This document shows positions 1 through 11,109 of a stretch of 64,000 bases of DNA, piece by piece (positions within the stretch are counted from its first letter, which is position 1; each line of letters begins with the position of its first letter). The notes beneath the pieces were generated by a model. It was not told where the DNA came from and did not search any database. It worked only from the letters and a program-made list of their open reading frames with translations. This DNA comes from Lunularia cruciata. Taxonomy: Eukaryota; Streptophyta; Marchantiopsida; Lunulariales; Lunulariaceae. The stretch lies in the NCBI GenBank assembly GCA_948567375.1, contig OX419757.1:24676001-24740000 (forward strand). Reading direction: 5' to 3'. The position numbers and the translations under genes were made by a program.

Positions 1-770
1 ATCTATCACTCCAATAGGACCAAAGATAGTTATCTCAAATATAGAGCACAAAAAATCTATCACTCCACTGAGAGATTTACTATTCTCCAACAGTAATAGA
101 TCATCTACATATACAGCTATGTATACATCATCTCTAATATACACTCATATCAGAATCTGCTCGTTTGAAATCCTGCTCTCTCAAGTATGAGTCTAGTTTC
201 TCATACCAGGCTCTAGGAGCTTGTTTAATACCGCATAAAGCAAGTATACTGTTCCTTTGCCTTCAGTATATCCATTTGGAACATCCATGTAGATAGACTC
301 TCTCAAGTCTCCATTGAGAAAGGTTGTTTTCACATCTAATGGCTCCACTTTCCCATATCTCTCTGCTGCAAGAGCTAGAAGCATGCAAATAGATCCATAC
401 CTGGCAACAAGTGCAAATTTTTTTGAAAAATCTATCAATGCCTTCTGATTCAAGCTTTTTGCAACAAGTCCTGCCTTGTACTTAAGGATCTCATTCTCAG
501 CTCCACGTTTGACCCTGAAACCCATTTACAGCCAATTGCTTTCCTACCTGGTGGTAAATCAACTAGTACCCATGTACCATTAGTCAGAACAGACTTTTTC
601 TCTTTTGCTACAGCCAACTCCCACTGACTGGAATCTGGTCTGAGCATAGCTTGTTGTAAAGTGTCTAGGTCACAATCTTCATGACAGATGTTAGATGATA
701 GAAAGCCAAATCTGTCAATAGGTTTTCTATCTCTTTGTGATCTTCTTGGCTCTATGCCTAAAAGTTTCAT
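1..770 (-). pseudogene. copia reverse transcriptase, N-terminal part, frameshifted and cut by the window edge
   Basis: The 450-770 reading holds the RT start (WELAVAKEKKSVLTNGTW, then GRKAIGCKWV). The frame then jumps to the 193-525 reading (YKAGLVAKSLNQ, PLDVKTTFLNGDL), which is the copia RT fingers and motif A region. The catalytic YVDD box would lie further towards base 1, where the minus strand of about 90-115 encodes a YVDD-like stretch in yet another frame. At least two frameshifts are needed to read through. Confidence 0.85.
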
Positions 771-853
771 GTCATCTCTTGATATCTTTGGAATCTCACT
801 CAGAGATTTTGTATCTGAGAGTCTTCTTCTATAGTATCAGAATCAGAAACCAC

Positions 854-1830
854 TTACTGTTTAGGCCTTCTTTTGTACACCTTCATACTCTCCTTTGGTG
901 AACCATTGGCTTCAGTTAGAGATTGCTCTTCTGATGATTGATTTGAAGAACTGACTCTGCAGCTTGGGAAGATAGATTGATCAGGCTGATCAAACTGATC
1001 AGCTTGCTTTTGCAACTCATCACTGTTCTCATTCCAAGTCCTCAATTCATCAAAGAGTACATCTCTATTTCTGATGATCTGTCCAGACTTAGGATTGTAC
1101 AGAAGATATCCTTTCAGTCCCTTTTCATAACCTACAAAAACCATTCTCTCAGCCTTCTTTGTGAACTTCCTCCTTTGTTCCTTGGGAATATGAACATAGG
1201 CAAGACATCCAAAAACTTTCAAAGTTGAAATATTAGGTGTCTTACCACTCCAGCATTCTTCAGGAGTTCTTCCTTGCAATGATGTGGTATGACTTATATT
1301 TCTAAGAAAATTTGCAGTGCTAATTGGAGCACCCCAAAACTTTCTCTCCAGCTTGGCATGTTGGAGCATTGCCAATGCTTTGTCCACCAATGTCCTATTC
1401 AACCTTTCTGCAACTCCATTCTGTGCAGGACTGTCTTTGGCAATAGTCAAAAAGAATCCCTTTCTCTGACAGAAAAGAGAGGAATTCCTCATTCCTATAC
1501 TCTCTGCTTCCATCTGTTCTCAATTGTTTGACTTCCATCCCAGTCTGCAACTCAGTCATGGCTACAAACTTCTAGAATTTTTGCTGCACTTCATCTTTAC
1601 TTTTCATGAGATAGATAAAGCTTTTTCTACTATAATCATCCACAAAGGAAATATAGTAAGCTGCTCCACTCAATAACGTCTCAGTCATGTATCCCCATAC
1701 ATCAGAATTTATGACATCTAGAAGATCAAAAGTTTTAGATGAAGATCTGTAGGGGATAGGAGCTTTGTGTGCCTTACCTTCTGCACACTTAATGCAAAAT
1801 TAGAGTTTTCTGTTGGGATCTAGTTTCAAC
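854..1830 (-). pseudogene. copia integrase, broken
   Basis: The central part, about 1540-1760 on the minus strand, reads DVWGYMTETLL and VDDYSRKSFIYLM, the copia integrase core, but contains a stop (QQKF*KFVA). The second Asp lies in LRTDGSREY, where most copies have LRTDNGGEY. The third acidic residue is in NGVAERLNRT within the 219-aa ORF at 854-1513, which ends with the typical GCLAYVHIPKEQRRK and VFVGYEKGLKGY motifs. The catalytic acids are visible, but the frame is interrupted near 1440-1560. Confidence 0.85.
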
Positions 1831-1844
1831 TCCTCCACTACCTT

Positions 1845-2405
1845 CTATAAAGCATGTAGTTTTTGCTCTGACAAGCGCCCTAACTTCAAATGCCAGAGAT
1901 TGATATTATTTTTGTTTCTTGCAACCACTGCATAATCATAACAATCAGCTTCTATCAACTTGGACAGTTTCCCTTTGGCAGTAGCATACCCAAGGACGAG
2001 CTCTCCCTTCTTCAAAGTGCATTTATTTATATTTCTCTCAAACAAAGCATGGAGCTCTCCCTTCTTCAAACTGCATTTATTTATATTTCTCTCAAACAAA
2101 ACATCTACTCCATGCTCCATTAGGTTATGTAGTGATATCAAGTTCTTGGTGTAATCAGGAACATAGAGCATGTTCTCCAAATAGCTCTTACAAGAACTTG
2201 TATTAGACCTTCCCATGAAGGCAATAGGAACTTTGCCTGTTCCTAACATTGGATTGAGAATCCCAAGTCTGCAACAAAAACTCTTGGGAATCTTCAGAGG
2301 TTGAAGAGTTGAAAATAGCTCCGTGTGGTAATAGATATGAGAGGTGGCTCCAAAATCAAAGAACCGTCTAGAATCATTTGAGAACAATTGTGATTCTCCC
2401 AACAT
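1845..2405 (-). pseudogene. copia aspartic protease and GAG-pre-integrase segment
   Basis: A 186-aa reading carries the protease active-site region as FDFGATSHI, where functional copia proteases have D-S-G-A-S/T-xH; the Ser is Phe, so activity is unlikely. The GAG-pre-integrase signature LWHLKLGRLSEQKL follows near the C-terminal end. Between them lies an in-frame 54-bp tandem duplication (1998-2105) that repeats about 18 residues around FERNINKC. Confidence 0.8.
1998..2105 (-). repeat. 54-bp in-frame tandem duplication inside copia pol
   Basis: Two adjacent units, 1998-2051 and 2052-2105, differ at only a few bases. Each starts GAGCTCTCCC on the plus strand. The unit length is a multiple of three, so the duplication adds 18 residues without changing frame. 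The high identity shows it is young relative to the decay of the element. Confidence 0.85.
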
Positions 2406-2484
2406 TCCACAATCTAGCTCTTTTGTTGAGTACCCCTCATTGCTTTCTCTCTCATGGCTCTCCTCTATGTTGTATGTTGAACTC

Positions 2485-3357
2485 CTAGATTCTCAACCCT
2501 TTACTGGTTGACGTCTCTTGCTTGTCTTCTTCAACTCTTGTCCTCTCCTTTCTTGGAACATACAGGTGCAGTATGCCCTTTCTCATGACAGAAATAAGAA
2601 GTCTTATCATTGACAACACTAACTCCTTTCCATATTTACTCACTCTTCTATCCGGCATTCTTCTTGACCAAGAAGACGCATTGAACAAAGCAACGCCTCC
2701 CAGCTCGTTTAACTTTATCTCTTTGTCCTCGTTGTCTTTGCAAAACACCAGCAATTTGTCATTCACATAATCCATGTGATTACTTCAACATGGAAAAATT
2801 TCAGAGTTACTAGGAGAAGAGCTCAAAGAGAAAGACTCTAAGAGATGGTTAATCTCATATTTCTTTGTAAGTACAACCATTCTCCTTGACATTCTTGAAA
2901 AATTTCAATAGTTTTGGTAAATGTAAGGTGAAATCTTCACCATTTTGCAACTTCAAGTTCTGGATTGCAAACCAAATTCCATTAGAATTCTCCAACTTTT
3001 GAACAAAATAATACTCTTGAGTTTTTGCCAAATCTCCCAACTCCAACCATAAGTGTCTGCTAGGTCTTTGATCAGTTCTTGCATAGCCTTTAGCAACAAC
3101 CTCCTAGTAGTAGAGTGCTTGACTCTCTCCTCCTTGTTGGACTCTAGTTTATTTATATCATGAGTTTCTAATGCCAAGTCTAAATAATCATAATTGACTA
3201 AGATAAATTTCACATCCAAAGCCCAAGATCTATAGTTAGTGTTTCCAAGCCTCTCTATCTCTTTGAGTTCTCCTATCAATCCCAATGGTGACGATGGGCC
3301 CATAACCTGATGAGAACTATTGTTTTTGTTCATTGAAATAAAAAGTCTATCATTCAT
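2485..3357 (-). pseudogene. copia gag, broken
   Basis: The minus-strand ORF from 3357 opens with a gag N-terminus; the segment LGNTNYRSWALDVKFIL matches the copia pattern N-Y-x-x-W-x-x-x-x-x. The frame shifts near 3040, where the 2855-3046 reading (QKLENSNGIWFAI) overlaps it, and again before 2775. The zinc knuckle is at about 2560-2605 and reads SYFCHEKGHTAPVC. A CCHC knuckle needs C-x2-C-x4-H-x4-C, and the first Cys is Ser here. Gag would form the virus-like particle and bind the RNA; this copy cannot. Confidence 0.75.
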
Positions 3358-3575
3358 TCTAATCTATGATGCATCAGACATCATTAACTCACTACAATAT
3401 TAGATTTCTCTCTCTTATATGAAAACTCGATAACACACAAGTGCACTCACATAACATTACCAACATCCAATATTGAAAACATAGAACACACTTGAGATGA
3501 TATTAAGCAACTCAAGAAATCACAAAATAGAAGGTGTTGGTTTTGGGAATCACCTTGTAGAAGAATTCACTCAAA

Positions 3576-3578
<3 letters not shown>

Positions 3579-3607
<29 letters not shown>

Positions 3608-3634
3608 AAATATATATATATATATATATATATA
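3579..3634. repeat. compound microsatellite (AAAT)n-(AT)n
   Basis: About eight AAAT units run directly into about twelve TA units. This is a simple-sequence repeat in the non-coding DNA upstream of the copia gag. Confidence 0.95.
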
Positions 3635-3639
3635 AACAA

Positions 3640-4520
3640 ACCTTAGGAAATTGCTTTGCATGACCTAATTAGTGTTACATTTCATTTAACCTCAACAAAA
3701 TATAGCAAAACTCTAAATAAATCTAAGAAAACCTTTAAAACTAAAGAACTCACTATACTAGAGGGTTAACTAAAATTAAAAAATTTAACTCCTCCGATTG
3801 GACCATATTGTTGCCAATGTTCCAAACTATGAGATTTTGATAGGATGAATCCAATATGTAGTTGATTGGGATGACTTTGGTCATTTTAATGGTTGACTTA
3901 GCAATACATTTGGAGATACGATGATCTTGATTCAAAACATCTCATTTGACTCACATTAAAATATTGAAAGCTATAGGGTGCAATGTCAGTTTGGTCATGG
4001 AGAGATTGCCACATGGTTGAATGCAAGTGTTTCTCGCACCCAATGCTCTTTCCAGGTGTTTTTGCAGTCTTTTTTCACACCCAATGATGGGAAATCAGAT
4101 CTTGGACTGATCAAATTTTTGTTCTCAATTCAGGTTCCGGATGTTTGAGGAGTAACCTTGTGAGGTTGCTAGGATGTAGTTGGTGTTAGAAAAGGCTGTT
4201 TCATTCAAGCACTTGTGTATTGTCCATTTAAAATCAGACAAAACATTGGGTTTAATGCAATGAGGACCCATAGTTTAGGACAAGAAAAAGCAAGCTTATG
4301 AATGTACAAGGATGAGTCAAAACTAGGGTAACACAAGGCAGATGTGAAGCTACTGACATAAGACCCTAGCCTTTAGAGTAGATCAAATCTTCAAACCACT
4401 TAACAGCAAGATAAGAAGGATCACATTTTGAAACAAATGAGTATGACGTCTGATTCATGTACATACTGCTTTTTGACAAGATATCATGATTTATGTTTTC
4501 TAGTGAGTATTCTCTTGTAA
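3640..4520. other. non-coding AT-rich DNA, no gene recognised
   Basis: No ORF here resembles a protein I know, and I see no RNA gene. It may include decayed copia LTR, but I found no TG...CA-bounded direct repeat to prove that. Confidence 0.5.
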
Positions 4521-4524
4521 TTCA

Positions 4525-5777
4525 AAAAATTCCATTCTTGACAAAGGATGTAGTAGAGTTTCAAAGTAAAAGTGCAATAACTGTTCTTGGTGATTTCAAT
4601 TTTAGTTTCAATCCAAACCTTTCATTTTTCTAAGTTTAGTGATCTTGAGAATGAGACTATTCCTACCTTAATAGAGCATTTTAGTGCATGATCCCACTCT
4701 TCTCTAGATCTAATGTGCAACCCCATGAGTGTGCATTTTTGAGTTTTGGTACTATCTATAGCTTGAAGATATTGAATTGTCTCTCTCAATTTTCTAAAAC
4801 TTACAAGAGCGTATGCTTTGCTTTCTGGTGGATCTAGCACCATAGATTACATGTTGATCTCACCTAGTGATACATACCTTGTTTTTGACTTTGATGTTTT
4901 AGATACTCAACTTGAATATGACCATATACCTCTATCTTTTACCATCCTTGCTCCCTTAGAACCAAATTATCTATTGAATATACCTCTAGAAAGAAACTCT
5001 ATCTTGATTTTGACAAGAGAGACATGTACCAACAAGTTATCTAGGAGAAGTTATGTACTATGAAGTGGAGCTCTGATTTTTAGCAATAGAGTGATCTGCT
5101 TATTAGATTTCTTCAATCTACATCAGTTACTTTGTTTCGAAGAGCATTTCACATGAAGAGATTTGTCTCATGCAATAAATGGTATGGTATGCAGATTACA
5201 AAATTTCAAAGATCAAAGCTAGGATAAGTTTCTTGATCAAATTATATAGAACTTTGCTTTTCTCTATTATACAAAGTTGGTGAAGTGAAAGAAGAGAATT
5301 TTTCTAATGAACAATGAAATATAAAGCCCGGAAGACCCAAAGAGTCAAAAGGCTGGAAACACAATACAAAGGAGGTTGAGAGGAGCACTGAATTGAGGTA
5401 TAATCCCAAGGCTTTTTGGAAGAAGGTTGTTGTAAGATCTCCATCCCCATTGCTAGATTTGATAGAGCTTTGTAACTTTGTGAAGAATCTATATTTTTTC
5501 CTAATGCTCCATGCTTGGCACCTAGCATTGGATCTCCTTTAACCATCTTTGAAGCCAATGTCAAATATCAACTTAAAAAGTTGGCCAATTGGTAAGTCTA
5601 AAGACTTTGATGGACTTTGTGCCGAACTTGTGAAATATGGAGGTGATCATATGATTCACATACTCACTTCTCTCTTGAATGAAGCAATAAAGTCTAGTTT
5701 TCTTGATAGTTGGTGCTTGAAGAAAGTGATCTCTATTCACAAGTCTAGCCAAAGGAATGTTGTTACTAACTACCATA
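4525..5777 (+). mobile_element. old LINE, left half (endonuclease C-terminus to RT start)
   Basis: The fragment starts 5'-truncated at the LTKDVLEFQ region of the endonuclease, which reads here as gacaaaggatgtagtagag, and runs through the GDFN and STIDYML motifs into the RT N-terminus. It is more diverged than other copies and has many stops. It stops at ...actaactaccata (5777), and the same element resumes at 11110 with ctattctaatggg. The two halves join at the exact point expected from other copies (accaattaccgtaccattcta). Confidence 0.85.
5306..5370 (-). mobile_element. ultrashort LINE 3'-tip insertion, antisense
   Basis: The text aacaatgaaatataaagccc...caatacaaa is the reverse complement of the last ~60 bp of the LINE 3'UTR plus tail. 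It interrupts the coding text of the older LINE at the point corresponding to tttttgagactcaaggggg. It looks like an extremely 5'-truncated target-primed insertion. Confidence 0.85.
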
Positions 5778-7296
5778 AGAGGAAAATTTTGAAAGTTTGA
5801 GAAGAGAGGAGGCCTGAAAGTTTGACAAGGCATATCTCAATACATACATGCCCAAATGTTCCAATTCTGATTTTCTTCAAAGCGCCTGGCCAAGAGCTTT
5901 CCATAGCCACCAAGATTATATCATTTTGAGCTTTGTGAAAAACGTTATGAGTGATTGAAATTTCTAAGAGAGGATCCAGATTTGAGAGTTTGAATCTTCA
6001 TCATATGGTGTCCAAATGGAGTGATTTTTATGGCATTAGAAATCTCTTTCAATTGAAACCAAGCACACTTGCAGATCACATACACATAGAAAGTTATGAA
6101 GATTTGAATTCTGCCATCTCTCAGATATTTTAGGGTTTGAGTTCAAATTTCAACACCTTGTAACTTTTTGGTCTCATGTCCAAATGTTTCAATCTTGGGC
6201 TCATTAGCAACATCTGTAAAAGAACTTTCTTTTCAATACCTGTTTGCTGAAGTTGGAGTTCAATGGAGCAAGTTTTGAATTTCATCAATGTGTGATCTTG
6301 TGCGGTTGGTGGTGTTCAAATTTGCAACTTTCAAAGGCTCAAACTTTGGACTCACATCTTCAAATGGAATTGATTTTGGTCTCATTAGAAAAATCTTTTC
6401 AAGAGCTATTGATTTAAATTGTTTTCATAGAATTAGAAGCTTTGTGCTTTAAGTTATAAGAATTTGAATTTTGTGAGTTAATGAGGTTTAGAAGTTTACA
6501 ATTAAAAACTCTAGAGGTTTTAATTCCATATCTATTTGCTCAAATGAGTTCATTTTTGATTCATTTGAAAGAAGTACTCAAGAGCTTTTGATTGTGTTTT
6601 CACTGGTGGATTTTGAAGTACTATAGCCAAGGTTGTGAATTTTCGAAATTTGTAAGATTCCAAAATATTCATGTAAGAAAGTTCAAATTCAAAAGTTTAT
6701 AACTTTTGATTTACAAGTCCAAATGAGTAGATTTTTGGATCATTAGAACAAGCATTTGTAGAGCTATTGGTGGACATAGATAGAATTGAGTCTCACTTTG
6801 TGAAAAAAAAACCATGGGAATGTGAAATCTGTAATTTCTATAAGATTTTGGAAATCCAAATTCCAAGAGTTCTCCAAGAACTCATAGAGCTTGAGTGAAG
6901 TAGAGAATATATTCTCATAGTAGCACTTTGGAGTTTCCAGAATAGAAGCTTCCAAGATGGTGCAAGACATTGTTGATATAGTTTCAAAATAGCAACAACT
7001 TGCTGAAATGTATAGAAAAGCAAATGATTTTCACAAGGAATTCAAGAGCTTTTTAGCCCCCATGTCTCAATGCATGAACACTATTATGGCAGATTTGGAA
7101 ACTGTAAGATCAAATGTCTTGAGTGTGAAAGAATCTTTGAATTCCATCATCGTAGATATCCAAGAACTCAAGAAGAGTAGCAATTTGATGTTAGACTCCA
7201 TGAAGGGTATGATAGATGCTACTGAGAAGGTTGCTTCCTTGGGAGCACAAGCCACCAATATTGCTTCACAAAATGGAAGGCTGCAAGAGATGGTTG
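5778..7296 (+). mobile_element. younger LINE, left part: 5'UTR monomers and ORF1 start
   Basis: This part begins with the LINE 5' end (gaaagtttgagaagagagg) inserted in the older LINE. The flanking CATA (5774-5777 and 11107-11110) is a plausible 4-bp target duplication. The 5'UTR has six degenerate ~178-bp monomers with their cores (tccaaatg or variants) at 5850, 6011, 6179, 6359, 6539 and 6718. ORF1 should start near 6942, but that ATG is ATA here; the next Met is at 6957. A TAG (AAA TAG CAA) follows after about 12 codons. ORF1 text breaks off at atggttg (7296), where another LINE is inserted. Confidence 0.85.
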
Positions 7297-8850
7297 GGAG
7301 AGCTCTCTATGTTGCATTTATTGATTTCATGAAGACCTTTGATAAGGTGCTTAGGAAATCACTAAGTGAAAGACTCATGGAAATTGGTGTTTCAGCGGAT
7401 CTGATTGGTGCTATCTCTAGACTCTATGAGAAAGTGGTTGTGAGACTTTCATCTTTGAGCTCTCAAGATATCTTTAGCACGATGGGTGTGATTCAAGGCT
7501 GCTCTCTATCTCCAACTCTGTTTGGAATCTTCATCAATGATCTAGAGAGACTACTCATGGAAGCTGGAGCTACTGGTGTACAGGTTGGCTCTTTGATGAT
7601 ACATGCACTCCTTTATGCAGATGATGTAGTGCTTCTCTCCACCAATCCATAGAGTTTACAGAAGTTGTTGGATTCTCTTCTCTTGTTTTGCAATCAAACA
7701 AAGATGGAAGTCAACCCTGACAAGTCCAAGGTGATGGTGGTCGGTTCTAAAGGTGTCACACCTTTCTTTTTTGATGGACAACAATTGGAGCATGTTTCTT
7801 CTTATAAGTACTTGGGCCTTGAGTTTTCTCATGACTATAGTTGGTCTACTTGTGTGAAAATGAGAATCAATGCAAGGTTTAGAGCTTTGTGTTCACTCAT
7901 GAACCGCTCTAGACTTGCTCATCTTACCACATGGGAGTTGAAGAAGGTGTTGTTCAGATCTTTTGTGCAGCCGGTTGTTCTCTATGGTGCTCAGATTTGA
8001 GGTCCTGGTACTAAAAAGACATGGTGGCAAAAGGTGGAAAAATTTCAGAAATTGTTTTTGTGTGATGAACTTGGGATGAGGACTCAAACTGCCTATGTAT
8101 TGCTGCTTGGTGAAATTGGGTTTTTGCCTCTTGAGGTTGAAGCTTTGTTTTTAGCTCTCACATATGCCACTAAGGTGAGGTCTATGGGGCATGAGAGACT
8201 TCTATACCAAGCATTTTGTGCCACTCTATCTGTTGGTTGGTATACTGATCTGATTGGATGGGCCGCAAGGTGGAATGTTTCTGAGCAACATTGGAGATTG
8301 GAGCCTATTGCACTACAAGAAGTGATCAAGGAGCAATTCTTACTTCGCTTATGGCAACAACCTGGTACCAAGATGGTGTTCTTTCAGCAGTTTATAAATC
8401 CTTTGTTGGTGTATTATAAACAAGATTATCTCTTGGCTAGTATTTCTGTTTCACTTAGACATGTTATTGCTTAATATAGAACTAATTCTCATAGACTAGA
8501 AGTAGAACAAGGACGTGGGAAGCAGATAGAGCACTCCATACGACTTTGCAAATTGTGTACTATGAGCAAAGTTGAGCATGAACATTATGTATTTGTTGAT
8601 TGCCCTTGTTACATGAAGATTAGAGTTAGATATCACATTACTTATAGTGATTTCTCAACTCTCTTACAGGTTTGAAGCTTTAGTGTTAGGGAAGTACATA
8701 ATCGAGGTTAGTTTACATCGGACCAATTTGTTATAGATTGGTTAGATGCCATAGGCCCTTGCCTAGGCTCACATTTCATGTGTTTGCATTTTGTTTCTAC
8801 CCTTTTGACTCTTTGGGTCTTTTGGACTTTATATTTCATTGTTCATTATT
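7297..8850 (+). mobile_element. 5'-truncated LINE inserted in ORF1 of the younger LINE (RT to tail)
   Basis: This piece starts at the RT palm (GRALYVAFIDF) and continues to the C-terminal finger and the tail ...atatttcattgttcattatt. The host ORF1 text resumes at cattagaggtcaagatg (8851). RT motif YADD is present (LLYADDVVLLS), and a TAG follows STNP at 7650-7652. A later stop at 7998-8000 replaces a Trp in AQIWG. By chance the insertion is in frame, giving a 214-aa ORF1::RT fusion reading at 7008-7652. Confidence 0.85.
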
Positions 8851-11106
8851 CATTAGAGGTCAAGATGAAGTCATATGCTGAAGCTACTAAGGTGGCTCAA
8901 ATCTCTTACTTGCAAGATTATGAGGTTGAGAAGGAGAACCAACTGGTGAGAATGAATAACTTGAGGATTTTAGGTTTGCCAAAGATTGAGAAAGAAGACA
9001 CCAAGGCCGTAGTGTGTGAGTTTATTGTTGATTCTTTGAGAGTCCATGATCCTCAAATTGTGCAAGCATACAGATTGGGACACAAAGGTGCACAACCAAG
9101 AAACATTTTGGTGAGGTTTGGCTCAGAAACTCAGAGGAATTCAATGATGGAAAACAAGGCTATACTAAAGGGGCGGCGCATCTGGTTAGACTCGGATCTC
9201 ACATTCCTCCAATGGTAAGCAAAGAAGGGAGAATTAGCAAAAGTGAAGGACGCTCAACAAGTAGGTTTTATTGCATTCTTGAGAGATAATAGAGCTGTGA
9301 TTATTCAAAAGAAATTGTCAACTACTGCATAGCAATTCTAGACCATTAGACTGTTGTTTTGGAATGTTCATGGACTCACACAATGAACAATGAAATATAA
9401 AGCCCGAAAGACCCAAGTACTCTAGCTCTAAGCCTTTGTAGGATGATGTTGATTTGATCAATCTTGTGGAGACATGGGAACATAAAGGAAACACCATTCA
9501 AGATAATAAAGGTTTCACTCTTGTTGGTTCAACCTAGAACAAGCGGAGGCAACACAGAGGAATGTGCTTTGGAGGTATTGCTACTTACGTGAGATTTGGC
9601 TTTGAAAAATCAGTCTCTTTGATAGGTCAAGATTCAAGTGGACAATACCAATGGCTGAGGATTGGAGAAGTTGCTACACCTTGCTTCCTTGCTGTTTGTT
9701 ACTTTGCTCAATTGACATCACCAATGTGGAGTTCAAGTGGAGTTCTCAACACCATGCAACCTTTCCATTCCTTGACAAAGGATATGTTGGAGTTTCAAAG
9801 TAAAGGTGCAGTACTTGTTCTTGGTGATTTTAATGCTAGGATCCAAGCCTCTCAGATCCTTGAGTTGAGTGACCTTGAGAATGATCCTTTACATAACTTG
9901 ATAGACCATTCTAGTGCTTGGCCTTGCTCTTCCAAAGATCTTATGTCCAACCTCGTGAGTGAGCAATTTTTTTAGCTTTGGTACCAATTGTAGCTTGAAG
10001 ATCTTGAATGGTCTTTCTCAATTTTCAAAAACCTATAAAAGCACATGCTTTGCCTTGGGTGGATCAAGCACAATAGATTATATGCTCACTTCAGCTAATG
10101 ATATCCACCTTGTCTCAGATTTTGCTATTTTAGATCCTCAACCAGAATCATACCATGCACCTCTATCTTGTGTCATCCTTCTTCCTTGCCTCAATAGAGC
10201 CACATAACCTATTGACCATACCTTTAGAGGAAAAATTTGTCTCTATTTTCACAAGAGAGATTTTTATTAACAAACTATCCAAGTGGAATTGAGTTCTATG
10301 AAGTGGAGTTCTGTTTTTCAACAACGTAGTGATCAGTTGGTTGAACTTCTTCAATCTTCATCAACTTCTTTGTTTCCAACAGGTTCTCACAGGAAGAGAC
10401 TTGGTCTCCCCTGCTATAAAGGTGGTATGATGCTAATTGCAAAATGACAATGATCAAAGCTATGGATAGGTCTCTTGATCAAATTGCACAAAATCAAGCA
10501 TTTGTTTCGTAAAAAAAGTTGGTGAAGTGCAAAAAGCGAGCATTTTTGAGACTCAGGGGGGTTGAGTTGAGCATTGAATTGAGGAGCAATCCCAAGGTTT
10601 TTTGGAAGAAGGTAACCATCAGATCTCCATCTCCATTGTTGGACCTCAATGAGCTTTGTGAGTATGTGAAAGATCTGTACTTTTTCCCTAATGCTCCAAT
10701 CATGGCACCTTGCCTTAGATCTACTCTCACTATCTCTGAAGCTGATGTCAAGTATCAACTGAAGAAGTTGGCCAATGGTAAGGCTGAAGACCTTGATGGA
10801 CTATGTTTTGAACTTCTGAAGTGGGGCGGTAGCCAACTGATTTCAGTACTCACTTCTCATTTGAATGAGGCAATCAAGTGTGGCTTTCCAGATAGATGGT
10901 GCTTGAAGAAGGTAGTTTCTATTCACATGAAGGTTGAAGCTTAAGCATTAGGGAAATATATGGTGGAGATTAGTTTACATCGGACCAATTTGTTACAGAT
11001 TGGTCAGAGGCTCTAGGTTTTGGCCTAGGCTCACATTTCATGTGTTTTGTATTGTGTTTCTAGCCTTTTGACTCTTTGGGCTTCCGGGCTTTATATTTCA
11101 TTGTTT
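8851..11106 (+). mobile_element. younger LINE, right part: ORF1 end, UAG, endonuclease, RT start, tail
   Basis: ORF1 continues from 8851 and ends at the TAG of 9330-9332 (gca tag caa ttc). The endonuclease follows in the same frame, interrupted by a ~30-bp antisense tip insertion at 9382. Endonuclease motifs GDFNARIQ (about 9820) and STIDYMLTS (about 10070) are visible. The RT N-terminal domain is read at 10519-10944. At about 10930 the text jumps from the RT start to the extreme ORF2 C-terminus (ggttgaagcttaagcatt) and the tail, so most of RT is missing here. Confidence 0.8.
9382..9411 (-). mobile_element. ~30-bp LINE 3'-tip insertion, antisense
   Basis: The stretch aatgaacaatgaaatataaa and the next ten bases match only the last ~30 bp of the LINE, reversed. 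It sits in the endonuclease text between ctcacac and ccaagtac, which are contiguous at 37530 and 63893. A shared ccaa at the 5' junction suggests microhomology joining. Confidence 0.8.
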
Positions 11107-11109
11107 CAT

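Larger units (their letters stand above)
1..3357 (-). mobile_element. Ty1/copia LTR retrotransposon, internal region, degenerate, cut by the window start
   Basis: Reading the minus strand from 3357 to 1 gives gag, protease, GAG-pre-integrase, integrase and the start of reverse transcriptase. This integrase-before-RT order is diagnostic of copia. The reading frame is broken several times, so the copy is dead. The rest of RT, RNase H and the 3' LTR would lie left of base 1. I could not find a 5' LTR or a tRNA primer-binding site (expected GCTCTGATACCA on the plus strand) between 3360 and 4500, so the 5' end is unresolved. Confidence 0.9.
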
